A stretch of DNA of 50,997 bases, from assembly GCF_002559405.1 (NCBI RefSeq), contig NZ_NTZO01000059.1, positions 1 to 50,997 on the forward strand, given 5' to 3'. The notes below the pieces were generated by a model. It was given only the letters and a program-made list of their open reading frames with translations, was not told where the DNA came from and did not search any database. Shown piece after piece: positions 34,420 to 42,719 of this stretch (the first letter of the stretch is position 1; each line of letters begins with the position of its first letter). The translations under genes were made by a program, and so were the position numbers. The stretch comes from Bacillus sp. AFS001701 (GTDB taxonomy: Bacteria; Bacillota; Bacilli; Bacillales; Bacillaceae_G).

Positions 34420-35238
34420 TTACATTTCTCCTAAAATGCCCTTAACTAAGTTAACGAATTTCGTTCTAACCATGCTTGCTACTTCAATTACTTCTTCGTG
34501 GTTTAATGGTTGGTCTAGGATGCCACAAGCCATGTTTGTTAGGCAAGAGATACCTAAAACTTTCATACTTCCGTGAACAGCTACGATTGCTTCAGGAACC
34601 GTTGACATCCCAACAGAATCAGCACCAAGTGTACGGATCATACGGATTTCAGCAGGTGTTTCGTATGAAGGGCCACTCCACCAAGCATATACACCTTGTT
34701 GTAATTTAAGATCTTGTTTCGCAGCAACATTTAATGCAAGGCTACGTAATTCTTTATTATATACTTCAGAAACGTCAGGGAAGCGAGTTCCTAGTTCTGG
34801 GTTATTTGGTCCAATTAAAGGATTTGTACCAACTAAATTAATATGATCAGTAATTAACATTAAATCGCCTGGATTAAAACTAGTGTTAACTGCGCCACAA
34901 GCATTTGTTACGATTAATTTTTCTACTCCAAGTGCTTTCATTACACGCACAGGGAATGTTACTTCATCTAAAGTAAAGCCTTCATAATAATGGAAACGGC
35001 CTTTCATTGCTACAACAGCTTGGCCATTTAATTCACCGATTACTAATTCATTTGCGTGTCCGACTGCTTCAGACTTTGCAAAATGAGGGATTTCACTGTA
35101 AGGAATTACAACAGAGTTTTCGATTTCATCTGCAAGAGTACCTAAGCCAGAACCTAATATTAATCCAACCGTTGGACGGTAGGTTGTTTTACTTAATATA
35201 AAATCTCTTGTTTCTAAAATATGTTCAGTTTTATGCAT
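34420..35238 (-). CDS. pupG: Purine nucleoside phosphorylase, trimeric type
   Basis: Splits inosine and guanosine (and deoxy forms) with phosphate into base and ribose 1-phosphate. The 272-aa protein is of the PunA/PupG type, not the hexameric DeoD: phosphate site GLILGSGLGTLADEI (about 25-39), MKGRFHYYEGF, IVTNACGAVN, YAWWSGPSYETPAEI with the active-site Glu, and SVGMSTVPEAIVA. ATG at 35238 follows AGGAGG. In B. subtilis pupG is in an operon with drm; here it is alone, which is different but not rare. Confidence 0.93.
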   Translation of the reverse strand: MHKTEHILETRDFILSKTTYRPTVGLILGSGLGTLADEIENSVVIPYSEIPHFAKSEAVGHANELVIGELNGQAVVAMKGRFHYYEGFTLDEVTFPVRVMKALGVEKLIVTNACGAVNTSFNPGDLMLITDHINLVGTNPLIGPNNPELGTRFPDVSEVYNKELRSLALNVAAKQDLKLQQGVYAWWSGPSYETPAEIRMIRTLGADSVGMSTVPEAIVAVHGSMKVLGISCLTNMACGILDQPLNHEEVIEVASMVRTKFVNLVKGILGEM

Positions 35239-35337
35239 TTATTTTTCCTCCTAATATGAGCGATAGGGATTTAATAAGAATTCTAATAAATAATTATGCT
35301 TTCACCATAAGTCTAATGGATAATTCCTTACTTGTAA

Positions 35338-35378
35338 ACAGACTAAAAATCATTTTGGTAAAAAGTCTGTGTTTTTTT
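35338..35378 (+). terminator. Terminator-like hairpin upstream of the ROK regulator
   Basis: ACAGACT (35338-35344) pairs with AGTCTGT (35364-35370), with further A-T pairing inside, followed by G and seven T. No + strand gene lies upstream within reach, so it would end a short leader or small RNA starting in the 100 bp before it, or act as an attenuator. Confidence 0.5.
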
Positions 35379-35481
35379 ATCAAAAAAAGCTGTAAATATA
35401 GTGTATAAATAGCTATACTTAATTCATAAAATATAAAAAGTTGAGTGAAAGTAAAATAAGATTAGCGTTTTGGAGGAGTCA

Positions 35482-36693
35482 ATGATCAGGCAATTTATAG
35501 GCTTTCAGTCGCCTAAAATCAAAAGTTTAAAGCTTTTATATAGCTTAATACGAAAATTAGGGCCAATTAAAGTTAGTACATTAACTGAAATGACAGGGTA
35601 TAAGCATACTACTTGTGTTCGGTTATTAGATGAATTAGTACAGGAAGGACTTATATACGACAGTGGTTTAGGGGTTTCTAGCGGTGGAAGGAGACCAGCA
35701 ATGTATGTGATTAACCCAACTACATTCTACTTAATCGGTGTCGAAATCACGAATTTATTTACAACAGTACTACTGCTTGACTTAAATCTAACAATTGTCG
35801 AATCAAAAAAGTTAAAAATGAGCAACGCGAGTACTGGAGAATATACTTTAAATTTTGTAACCAAAAGTGTAAGTGAATTATTAGATCAAAATAAGATTAA
35901 TAAAGAACAATTATTAGGTATTGGTATTGGAGTGTTGGACCCAATTGATCAAGAGAAGGGCGTAATAAAATCGGGATCATTTTTAGCAGATGGCTGGGAC
36001 GATTTAAATATTGTTAGGCAGTTAGAAGAAGCTAATAATTGCCCTGTATTACTAAATAACGGTACAAATTTAGCTGCTCTAGCAGAGTATAGACTAAATT
36101 TCAGTAAAGAAAACGAAAGTATTGTTTTTGTTTCGAGTGATATGGGAATACGTTGTGGAATTATTCAACAAGGTAAATTAATAAGTAATAAGAACGAAAT
36201 GAACGATGCTTTTGGACATATGATCGTTGATATTCATGGAAAACTTTGTTCATGTGGTTCATATGGTTGTCTACAAGCGTACAGTAGTTTACCTGCGATT
36301 CGAGAAGAGGTGATCAAACGTGTTAAGCGCGGCGAGATTAGTTCTTTGATGTGTGAAGTAAACGATGTCGAAAATATTAGCTATCATCAAATTCTTGAAG
36401 CTTTAGAGAAGGAAGACCCACTTTGTTTAGAGGTCATAAAAAAGGCGGCTAATTACTTTGGAATTGGACTAACTAATCTTATTTATATCGTACGCCCTGA
36501 TATTGTAATTTGTGGAGGTACATTAGTTCCAAAGCCATTATTCTTTGATGTAGCATGCGAAACAGCACAAGGAAGATTGAAAAGTTATCCAAACAGTCCT
36601 GTTCAAATCATAAAATCATCAACAGCGTATAACATCGTTGCACAAGGAGCTGGATGTATCGTATTTGATCACTTTACAGAGGAAACTATGTAA
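35482..36693 (+). CDS. ROK family transcriptional regulator (NagC/XylR type)
   Basis: A 403-aa sugar-responsive repressor. The N-terminal winged helix is at about 15-65 (LYSLIRKLGPIKVSTLTEMT, then YKHTTCVRLLDELVQEGLI). The ROK kinase-like domain follows: IGVEITNLFTTVLLLDLN, the zinc-type motif HGKLCSCGSYGCLQAYSS (about 247-264) and ICGGTLVPKP. I start at the ATG at 35482 because GGAGGAG precedes it. No sugar operon touches it except the trehalose genes 555 bp downstream, which have their own TreR. It could be an XylR-like regulator acting at a distance, since the xylose cluster here has no XylR beside it; this is only inference. Confidence 0.88.
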   Translation: MIRQFIGFQSPKIKSLKLLYSLIRKLGPIKVSTLTEMTGYKHTTCVRLLDELVQEGLIYDSGLGVSSGGRRPAMYVINPTTFYLIGVEITNLFTTVLLLDLNLTIVESKKLKMSNASTGEYTLNFVTKSVSELLDQNKINKEQLLGIGIGVLDPIDQEKGVIKSGSFLADGWDDLNIVRQLEEANNCPVLLNNGTNLAALAEYRLNFSKENESIVFVSSDMGIRCGIIQQGKLISNKNEMNDAFGHMIVDIHGKLCSCGSYGCLQAYSSLPAIREEVIKRVKRGEISSLMCEVNDVENISYHQILEALEKEDPLCLEVIKKAANYFGIGLTNLIYIVRPDIVICGGTLVPKPLFFDVACETAQGRLKSYPNSPVQIIKSSTAYNIVAQGAGCIVFDHFTEETM

Positions 36694-36701
36694 TAAAAGC
36701 T

Positions 36702-36754
36702 AAAAACCGTTAATGCTCTACCTGGGAACAGATAGAGCATTAACGGTTTTTTTA
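36702..36754 (+). terminator. Strong terminator after the ROK gene
   Basis: AAAAACCGTTAATGCTCTA (36702-36720) pairs with its exact complement at 36733-36751, a 19-bp stem with a T-run. Confidence 0.92.
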
Positions 36755-36807
36755 TATGTTTAAATAAATGAAATCTTGATAAATATGGGTTAGCAATCAT
36801 ACCGTTT

Positions 36808-36894
36808 TCATCGTGGTAAAACTTTTATGGCAATCATTAATTTACTGATTAATTCCTCAATATGATTTATGGCACATTCAAAAATAAATAGCAT
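36808..36894 (-). pseudogene. Small open frame, possibly a frameshifted Spo0E-like remnant
   Basis: ATG at 36894 behind AGGAAGGG opens a 28-residue frame containing INHIEELISKLMIAIKV. A one-base shift near its end would continue as YHDENGMIANPYLSRFHLF. The joined product has the helix-turn-helix size and spacing of short Spo0E-like phosphatases, but their SxxxD signature is not seen. Very tentative. The rest of the 36755-37130 gap holds no other feature I can support. Confidence 0.2.
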
Positions 36895-37133
36895 AAACCC
36901 TTCCTGATTTCTTATAGTACCTTTTCGGTATGTCTTAAATCGCGAAATAAAGTATAGTCTGCTATTACTTGGTTATAGTAATTTTCACTTAGTTGAAGGC
37001 AGTAGTTTTAAATTGAGGCCAAGCACTTAGGTTTGAGACATTAAACTGCTTATTCGGAAGATATGCGCTATTAGTCTAATAAAGTTTATTAGTAATAATT
37101 TGACTATCGATTTCCATGGAAATTAATAAGGAG

Positions 37134-37147
37134 TGAGAACGTTTACA
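37134..37147. promoter_or_regulatory. Catabolite response element (cre) of the trehalose operon
   Basis: TGAGAACGTTTACA fits the cre consensus TGWNANCGNTNWCA at every fixed position. It lies 9 bp upstream of the -35, where CcpA binding would repress the trehalose genes when glucose is present. Confidence 0.8.
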
Positions 37148-37156
37148 AAAAAACGC

Positions 37157-37202
37157 TTGCAATCCTGTACGTACAAGAATATACTAATCTTGTACGTACA
37201 GG
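37157..37202 (+). promoter_or_regulatory. Trehalose operon promoter with two TreR-type operators
   Basis: -35 TTGCAA at 37157-37162, 17-bp spacer, -10 TATACT at 37180-37185. Operator 1 (CCTGTACGTACAAG, 37164-37177) fills the spacer; operator 2 (CTTGTACGTACAGG, 37189-37202) covers the expected start site. The two are 25 bp apart centre to centre and mirror each other exactly. The GntR-type TreR encoded at the end of the operon is the obvious ligand-responsive repressor. Confidence 0.85.
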
Positions 37203-37248
37203 ATGGATTTATAAAATATATATATAGATTGCTCGAGGAGGGGATATC

Positions 37249-38667
37249 ATGAGCCGATTTAGTGATGAAGCAAAACAATTACTTCAGTACATTGGTGGTA
37301 AAGAAAACATCGCTACAGTAACTCATTGTGCAACACGAATGCGTTTTGTGCTGAAAGACGTTAAAAAAGCTGATGAAAAAATGATTCAAGAAATTAAAAT
37401 AGTTAAAGGAACTTTTACGCAAGCCGGGCAATTTCAAGTAATTATCGGTAATGAAGTATCTATTTTTTATAATGAATTTGTAAAATTAGCTGGGGTAGAG
37501 GAAACGTCAAAAGATGAAGCTAAAATAGCTGCAAGGCAAAATATGACATGGATTCAAAGAATACTTGCTCACTTAGCGGAAATCTTTTCACCATTAATTC
37601 CAGCTATTGTTGTAGGGGGTCTAATCTTAGGATTCCGTAACATAATTGGGGATATTAAACTATTAGATCATGGTACTAAAACACTTGTCGAAACCTCTCA
37701 ATTTTGGGCAGGTACACATTCCTTTTTATGGTTGATTGGTGAAGCCATTTTTCATTTCTTACCAGTTGGTATAACATGGTCAATTACAAAGAAAATGGGT
37801 ACGACTCAAATTCTAGGGATTGTTTTAGGTATTACACTTGTTTCACCACAACTACTAAATGCATACGCAGTAGCAGGCGGGGCTGTGCCGCCAGTTTGGG
37901 ACTTTGGTTTTGCTAAAATCGATATGATTGGTTATCAAGCGCAAGTTATTCCAGCTATTTTAGCCGGTTTCACTTTAGCGATTTTAGAGACAAATATTCG
38001 AAAAATCGTTCCAAGTGCAATTTCCATGATTGTGGTACCGTTCTTTGCACTAGTACCAACAGTGTTAATTGCACATATAGTATTAGGTCCGATTGGTTGG
38101 AAAATCGGTTCAGTTATCTCACATTTAGTTTATTCAGGATTAACGTCTTCATTTGGATGGTTATTTGCCTTAGTTTTTGGATTCTTCTATGCACCACTAG
38201 TTATAACTGGATTGCATCATATGACAAACGCAATCGATCTTCAACTAATGAGTCAGCTTCACGGAACGAATCTGTGGCCGATGATCGCTTTATCAAATAT
38301 CGCACAAGGCTCAGCTGTTTTAGCAATCATTTATTTAAATAGAAAGAATGAAGAAGAAAAACAAGTATCAATTCCTGCCGCTATCTCTTGTTTCTTAGGG
38401 GTAACAGAGCCAGCAATGTTTGGTATTAACTTAAAGTATGCATATCCATTCTTAGCTGCTATGATCGGCTCTGGTATAGCTGCTATTGTTTCAGTTGGTA
38501 CAGGTGTAATGGCGAATTCAATTGGTGTTGGAGGTCTTCCAGCAATTTTATCTATTCAGCCTAAACATATTGGAATGTTTTCAATCGCTATGCTAGTTGC
38601 AGTTGTTGTCCCATTCATTTTAACGATTATCTTTAACAAGAAAAAACTGCTAGTGAAAAACTCATAA
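37249..38667 (+). CDS. treP: Trehalose-specific PTS enzyme IIBC
   Basis: Imports trehalose while phosphorylating it to trehalose 6-phosphate. The 472-aa protein has an IIB domain at about 1-85 with phospho-cysteine Cys-27 in THCATRMRF, then a IIC membrane domain with about ten helices, including LITGLHHMTNAIDLQ-like VITGLHHMTNAIDLQ and VTEPAMFGINLK. There is no IIA domain, so the glucose-type IIA of another permease must supply the phosphate, as in B. subtilis. ATG at 37249 follows GAGGAGGGG. First gene of treP-treA-treR. Confidence 0.94.
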   Translation: MSRFSDEAKQLLQYIGGKENIATVTHCATRMRFVLKDVKKADEKMIQEIKIVKGTFTQAGQFQVIIGNEVSIFYNEFVKLAGVEETSKDEAKIAARQNMTWIQRILAHLAEIFSPLIPAIVVGGLILGFRNIIGDIKLLDHGTKTLVETSQFWAGTHSFLWLIGEAIFHFLPVGITWSITKKMGTTQILGIVLGITLVSPQLLNAYAVAGGAVPPVWDFGFAKIDMIGYQAQVIPAILAGFTLAILETNIRKIVPSAISMIVVPFFALVPTVLIAHIVLGPIGWKIGSVISHLVYSGLTSSFGWLFALVFGFFYAPLVITGLHHMTNAIDLQLMSQLHGTNLWPMIALSNIAQGSAVLAIIYLNRKNEEEKQVSIPAAISCFLGVTEPAMFGINLKYAYPFLAAMIGSGIAAIVSVGTGVMANSIGVGGLPAILSIQPKHIGMFSIAMLVAVVVPFILTIIFNKKKLLVKNS

Positions 38668-38677
38668 TTATTTAAGG

Positions 38678-38700
38678 GGAAGGAAATTTATTTTCCTTCC
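38678..38700 (+). other. Intercistronic hairpin between treP and treA
   Basis: GGAAGGAAA pairs with TTTCCTTCC around a 5-base loop, followed by TTTCG. Probably moderates or stabilises parts of the tre transcript. Confidence 0.6.
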
Positions 38701-38736
38701 TTTCGAATTTATTTATAAATCAAGGAGATTATCAAA

Positions 38737-40413
38737 ATGAAGGATTTTAAGAACAGTGTCGTATACCAAATTTATCCTAAGTCTTTTTATGATTCAAATG
38801 GAGATGGTTTTGGAGACTTAAGAGGAGTTACAAAAAAGCTTGATTATTTAAAAGAATTAGGTGTTGACTACATTTGGCTTACTCCATTTTATGTATCTCC
38901 TCAAAATGATAATGGTTATGATGTCGCGGACTATCGAAATATTGATCCAGCATACGGAACAATGGAAGATATTGATGAATTGGTGAAGGCTGCGAAACGT
39001 TGTGATATAGAAATAATGCTGGATATGGTATTTAATCATACTTCATCAGAACATGAGTGGTTTAAGAAAGCCCTTGATGGTGATAAAAAATATAAAAATT
39101 ATTATATTTTTAGAGAAGAAAAGGACGGAAAAGAGCCAACGAATTGGATCTCCAAATTTGGTGGTTCAACTTGGGAAAAAGTTGAGAATTCAAATGAGTA
39201 TTATCTGCATCTCTTTGATAAAACCCAACCAGATTTAAACTGGGAAAATGATGAGGTACAAAACGAAATATTCGATATCGTTAATTTCTGGATTGATAAA
39301 GGAGTAAAAGGATTTCGTTTGGATGTTATTAATCTGATTTCTAAGCCAGAAGTTATGGTTGATGACGAAACAGGTGACGGCAGAAAATACTATACAGACG
39401 GACCTCGAATTCATGAGTATTTAAAGAAATTAAATAATGAGACGTTTGGTAAGAACGAAGAAATCATTACTGTCGGTGAAATGTCTTCAACTTCAATCGA
39501 CCATTGTATTCGATATTCAAATCCGTCTGAGAATGAGTTATCGATGGTTTTTAGCTTTCATCATTTAAAAATTGACTATAAAGATGGGCAAAAATGGTCA
39601 TTAATGGATTTTGATTTTATGTCACTTAAGTCAATTCTGGATCAGTGGCAAAAAGGTATGCAATCTGGAAATGGATGGAACGCCTTATTTTGGTGTAACC
39701 ATGACCAACCGCGTATTGTTTCACGAATTGGAAACGATCAAAAGTATCATAAAGAATCAGCCAAAATGCTTGCTACTTCAATGCATTTATTAAGGGGAAC
39801 TCCATATATTTACCAAGGTGAAGAAATTGGAATGCCTAATCCTAGATTTGATTCAATTGAAGACTATCGAGATGTAGAAAGCTTAAATTATTATAAAATA
39901 TTAAAAGAAAATGGGGTTCCCGAAAGAGAAATATTAGCCATTTTAAAGAGCAAATCAAGGGATAATTCACGTACGCCAATGCAATGGAATGATTCAATAC
40001 ATGCAGGATTTACAACTGGGACACCTTGGATTTCAACAGGAAAAGATTACGAACAAATAAATGTCGAAAAGTCTCTAGTTGATGAAGATTCAGTGTTTCA
40101 TCATTATAAAAAACTAATTAAATTAAGAAAAGAATTCGACATTATTTCAAAAGGTACGTATGATTCTTTATTGCTAAATCATGAACAAATCTTTGCATAC
40201 ACTCGTAAGTTAGGTAATCAAATGTTGTTAGTCGTTAATAATTTTTATGGCGAAGATACACTTTTTAAATTACCAGAAGATATTGCTATTGGGGAGTACA
40301 ACAAACAGGTATTAATTTCAAATTATAATGATTTTAGTCAGGATTTAACCGAATTTACGTTGCGCCCATATGAGTCTATTTGTTACCTTCTTGAGAAAAA
40401 TGTGAGAATATAA
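38737..40413 (+). CDS. treA: Trehalose-6-phosphate hydrolase (GH13)
   Basis: Cleaves trehalose 6-phosphate into glucose and glucose 6-phosphate in the cytoplasm. The 558-aa alpha-amylase-family enzyme has all four conserved regions: DMVFNH (about 96-101), GFRLDVINL with nucleophile Asp-196, VGEMSS with acid Glu-248, and NHDQPR with Asp-323. The N-terminus VVYQIYPKSFYDSNGDGFGD is typical of this group. AAGGAG precedes the ATG. Between the transporter and the regulator of the same operon, so the substrate is not in doubt. Sibling enzymes (oligo-1,6-glucosidase) are the only alternative on sequence alone. Confidence 0.94.
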   Translation: MKDFKNSVVYQIYPKSFYDSNGDGFGDLRGVTKKLDYLKELGVDYIWLTPFYVSPQNDNGYDVADYRNIDPAYGTMEDIDELVKAAKRCDIEIMLDMVFNHTSSEHEWFKKALDGDKKYKNYYIFREEKDGKEPTNWISKFGGSTWEKVENSNEYYLHLFDKTQPDLNWENDEVQNEIFDIVNFWIDKGVKGFRLDVINLISKPEVMVDDETGDGRKYYTDGPRIHEYLKKLNNETFGKNEEIITVGEMSSTSIDHCIRYSNPSENELSMVFSFHHLKIDYKDGQKWSLMDFDFMSLKSILDQWQKGMQSGNGWNALFWCNHDQPRIVSRIGNDQKYHKESAKMLATSMHLLRGTPYIYQGEEIGMPNPRFDSIEDYRDVESLNYYKILKENGVPEREILAILKSKSRDNSRTPMQWNDSIHAGFTTGTPWISTGKDYEQINVEKSLVDEDSVFHHYKKLIKLRKEFDIISKGTYDSLLLNHEQIFAYTRKLGNQMLLVVNNFYGEDTLFKLPEDIAIGEYNKQVLISNYNDFSQDLTEFTLRPYESICYLLEKNVRI

Positions 40414-40436
40414 TAAAATTTTTCTAGGTGATGAAA

Positions 40437-41162
40437 ATGAACGCAAAGTATATTTCGATCTATCATAAGTTAATTGAACAGATTGAAAAAGGGGCTTTTA
40501 CTGTTGGTAGTAAAATACCTTCTGAAAAGTCATTAATGGAGCAATTTGATGTTTCTAGAGATACAATTAGAAAATCATTACAAATGCTTGAGCAAAACGG
40601 TTATATAAATAAAGTCAAAGGTAAAGGTTCGTTTATTTTAGACACTGCAAAATTAAATTTCCCGGTAACAGGTTTAATTAGTTTTAAAGAATTATCAAAC
40701 CAAATCGGTAGAGAAGCAGAAACGATTGTAGAAATTCTTGAAAAGAAGTTGCCTAGTAAGTTTATAAGAGAACAACTAGAAATAGATGACCAAACAGCGA
40801 TTTGGAAAGTAGTTAGAGCTCGAAAAATCGATGGAAAAAAAATAATTTTAGACAAAGAGTATTACAATAGTGCATATGTCGAAAAACTTTCAAGGTCAAT
40901 TTGCGAAGGGTCAATATTTGACTATATAGAAAATACTCTACACTTAAATATTGGCTTTGCAAAAAAAGAAATTGTAGTACAAGCTTGCACAGAAGATGAC
41001 CAAAAATATTTAGATTTAGATGGCTATGATATGGTAGTAGTTGTAAATACTTTCGTCTATTTAGACGATGGTTCTCTATTACAATACGGTCAATCTAGAC
41101 ATCGCCCTGATAAGTTCAAATTTGTTGACTTTGCTCGAAGAATTCAACAGGTTAATGAATGA
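40437..41162 (+). CDS. treR: GntR-family repressor of the trehalose operon
   Basis: A 241-aa regulator. The N-terminal winged helix (about 1-68) has KIPSEKSLMEQFDVSRDTIR and MLEQNGYINKVKGKGSFI. The C-terminal UTRA domain (about 85-235), where trehalose 6-phosphate binds in relatives, includes WKVVRARKIDGKKIILDKEY and the ending SRHRPDKFKFVDFARR typical of TreR. ATG at 40437 sits behind AGGTGA. It should bind the two operators at the treP promoter and so repress its own operon. Confidence 0.93.
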   Translation: MNAKYISIYHKLIEQIEKGAFTVGSKIPSEKSLMEQFDVSRDTIRKSLQMLEQNGYINKVKGKGSFILDTAKLNFPVTGLISFKELSNQIGREAETIVEILEKKLPSKFIREQLEIDDQTAIWKVVRARKIDGKKIILDKEYYNSAYVEKLSRSICEGSIFDYIENTLHLNIGFAKKEIVVQACTEDDQKYLDLDGYDMVVVVNTFVYLDDGSLLQYGQSRHRPDKFKFVDFARRIQQVNE

Positions 41163-41189
41163 AGTTAAAGCCTTATTCAATTTAGACTG

Positions 41190-41256
41190 CACCCCTTAAA
41201 GTTGATGTAGAAGAAACCCTGTGTTTTGGAAACATCACCTTTAAGGGGTGTTTTTT
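41190..41256 (+). terminator. Terminator of the trehalose operon
   Basis: CACCCCTTAAAG (41190-41201) pairs with CTTTAAGGGGTG (41239-41250). A second short stem, GATGT with ACATC, lies inside the large loop. Six T follow. Confidence 0.88.
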
Positions 41257-41335
41257 AAGGCAAAAATTTTACGTGGTTAGTTCCATCTAATTATGTAAAA
41301 AGAAATATAGAAAAATGGCTTAATAGGACAACATG

Positions 41336-41366
41336 AAAAAAAGAGCTATTTCCAAGAAAATAACTC
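41336..41366 (-). terminator. Terminator of the acyltransferase gene
   Basis: On the minus strand GAGTTATTT pairs with AAATAGCTC (one G-U pair) and is followed by seven T. Confidence 0.7.
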
Positions 41367-41444
41367 AGCCTTTTACATTTCTATTTTAAGGTTCGTGACT
41401 ATTGTGGGCTTTACTTTTCTCTTATTAAACCAAAGTGTGCGACT

Positions 41445-42329
41445 TTACTTCTTTAACAGTAAATACTTATATACATTCTTTTTAATTCTCTCTACAAGAC
41501 TCTGCTTAACAATAGTTTTTCCTATGAAAAAACGGTTCTTGTTTCGGTTCATCTGCAAGTTCTCTAATAGAAAATCAAGTTTTTCTGAAACCAACTTAAA
41601 TTCTGTTAATGATTTTTCAATTGAAGAAAATGGGAGCGCCTCATTCTGATTATATGAATAAATAAATTCGTCACTCTCAAAAACATCATGACTTTGTGTT
41701 TCTGATTCTGTAAACGCATGTACGCTGTCACTAGTATAAAAAATCGATTCTCCAATTTTTCTTGCTGGATTGCCCGCATATGAAGAATTAGATTCAATTT
41801 TTTTCCCACTAACTAATGACATGCCTCCGATAATACTACCTGAACCAATTTGAGTTCCTTTTAAAATGAACGCATGTTGACCAATCCAAACATGATCGCC
41901 AATATAAATGCTTTTACTTGGGTTAACTCTTTTCTTCGTGAAAGAATCATAAATTAGATGAGGGTCCGCTGTTCTAAACCAACAGTCAAATGAAAATAAA
42001 CAACCTTCTCCTAAAATAACATTTTTTTGTTCTGAAATAATTATATTTAACTTGTTGTTAAAATAATTATCTCTTCCAAAAAATAATACGGAATTATTGT
42101 AAACAATTGCATTGAGTATATAATTAAACCTATTTTTACAAAGAAAAATAATTGTGTCATTTCCATTAAACTCAATATTACTATTTACTAAATGAACATT
42201 TTCATTATCACAATATAAAAGATTTCCTTTTCCTCTAAATATTATTTTTGAATTTGTTAGTTTAGGGTTCCCTATTATATTATTCTCTTTTAAGTCCTCT
42301 ATTTGTGTTGTTTCATTAATAATTTCCAT
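41445..42329 (-). CDS. Left-handed beta-helix acyltransferase family protein
   Basis: A 294-aa protein with hexapeptide-repeat acetyltransferase features. Its centre contains IYIGDHVWIGQHAFILKGTQ, then IGSGSIIGGMSLVSGKKI and the SSYAGNPARKIGE cap that is common in O-acetyltransferases of surface polysaccharides (about residues 140-195). The first 100 residues are Asn-rich strands that may extend the helix; the last 90 are helical and charged. It stands alone, without sugar-polymer genes, is notably A-T rich, and has an inverted repeat just before its start. The acceptor is unknown. Confidence 0.75.
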   Translation of the reverse strand: MEIINETTQIEDLKENNIIGNPKLTNSKIIFRGKGNLLYCDNENVHLVNSNIEFNGNDTIIFLCKNRFNYILNAIVYNNSVLFFGRDNYFNNKLNIIISEQKNVILGEGCLFSFDCWFRTADPHLIYDSFTKKRVNPSKSIYIGDHVWIGQHAFILKGTQIGSGSIIGGMSLVSGKKIESNSSYAGNPARKIGESIFYTSDSVHAFTESETQSHDVFESDEFIYSYNQNEALPFSSIEKSLTEFKLVSEKLDFLLENLQMNRNKNRFFIGKTIVKQSLVERIKKNVYKYLLLKK

Positions 42330-42349
42330 AATGTATTCCCTTTCACTTT

Positions 42350-42364
42350 GAACAAGATTTGTTC
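42350..42364. promoter_or_regulatory. Inverted repeat before the acyltransferase gene
   Basis: GAACAA-GAT-TTGTTC, a perfect dyad 20 bp upstream of the ATG, just before the ribosome binding site. A candidate operator. The rest of the 390-bp gap up to 42719 holds only -10-like TATAAT sequences (for example near 42569) and nothing else I can support. Confidence 0.35.
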
Positions 42365-42719
42365 TGACCTAAATCATTTGGCGCTTACTTTAGTATTGCC
42401 ACTTATACAACAACATCAAAAGGTATTCAAGATAGTAATATTAAAATAACTAGCAGAGTAAATCACTAAGACTTTAAATGAAAGAGATGATTTTATGCAT
42501 CAAATTTAAAGACTACTATCATTCTTGCTAAGAAAAAGAGAGATTAAGTTATTTGCTTGTTTGTCATGTTATAATAAAAGACTTGATAGCAGTTGTGCGT
42601 GAAATGGCTTTAGCGGTTATTTCATAGAAAAGATTTTATATTACCACAATCTGCAGTTTTGTCTAACAGGTCACACTATAATAATTGATTATGGAAATAA
42701 TGAGTAAAAAAGAGAATGA

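Noticed and set aside
34086-34420. Insertion sequence or transposase remnant in the hairpin-rich gap
   Set aside because: No transposase-like open frame or target-site duplication was found. It is described instead as a short palindromic element.
37150-37162. Second cre-like sequence AAACGCTTGCA overlapping the tre -35
   Set aside because: It lacks the leading TG and has a G where A or T is needed. Only the site at 37134 fits.
37164-37202. Idea that TreR could bind the partition-like iterons (both contain TGTA...TACA)
   Set aside because: The tre operators are palindromes with a central CG (TGTACGTACA), while iterons have TGTAYACA with two bases fewer between the half-sites. The geometry differs.
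41395-41649. 84-codon open frame on the + strand
   Set aside because: It is a shadow over the 3' end of the acyltransferase gene, without a start signal.
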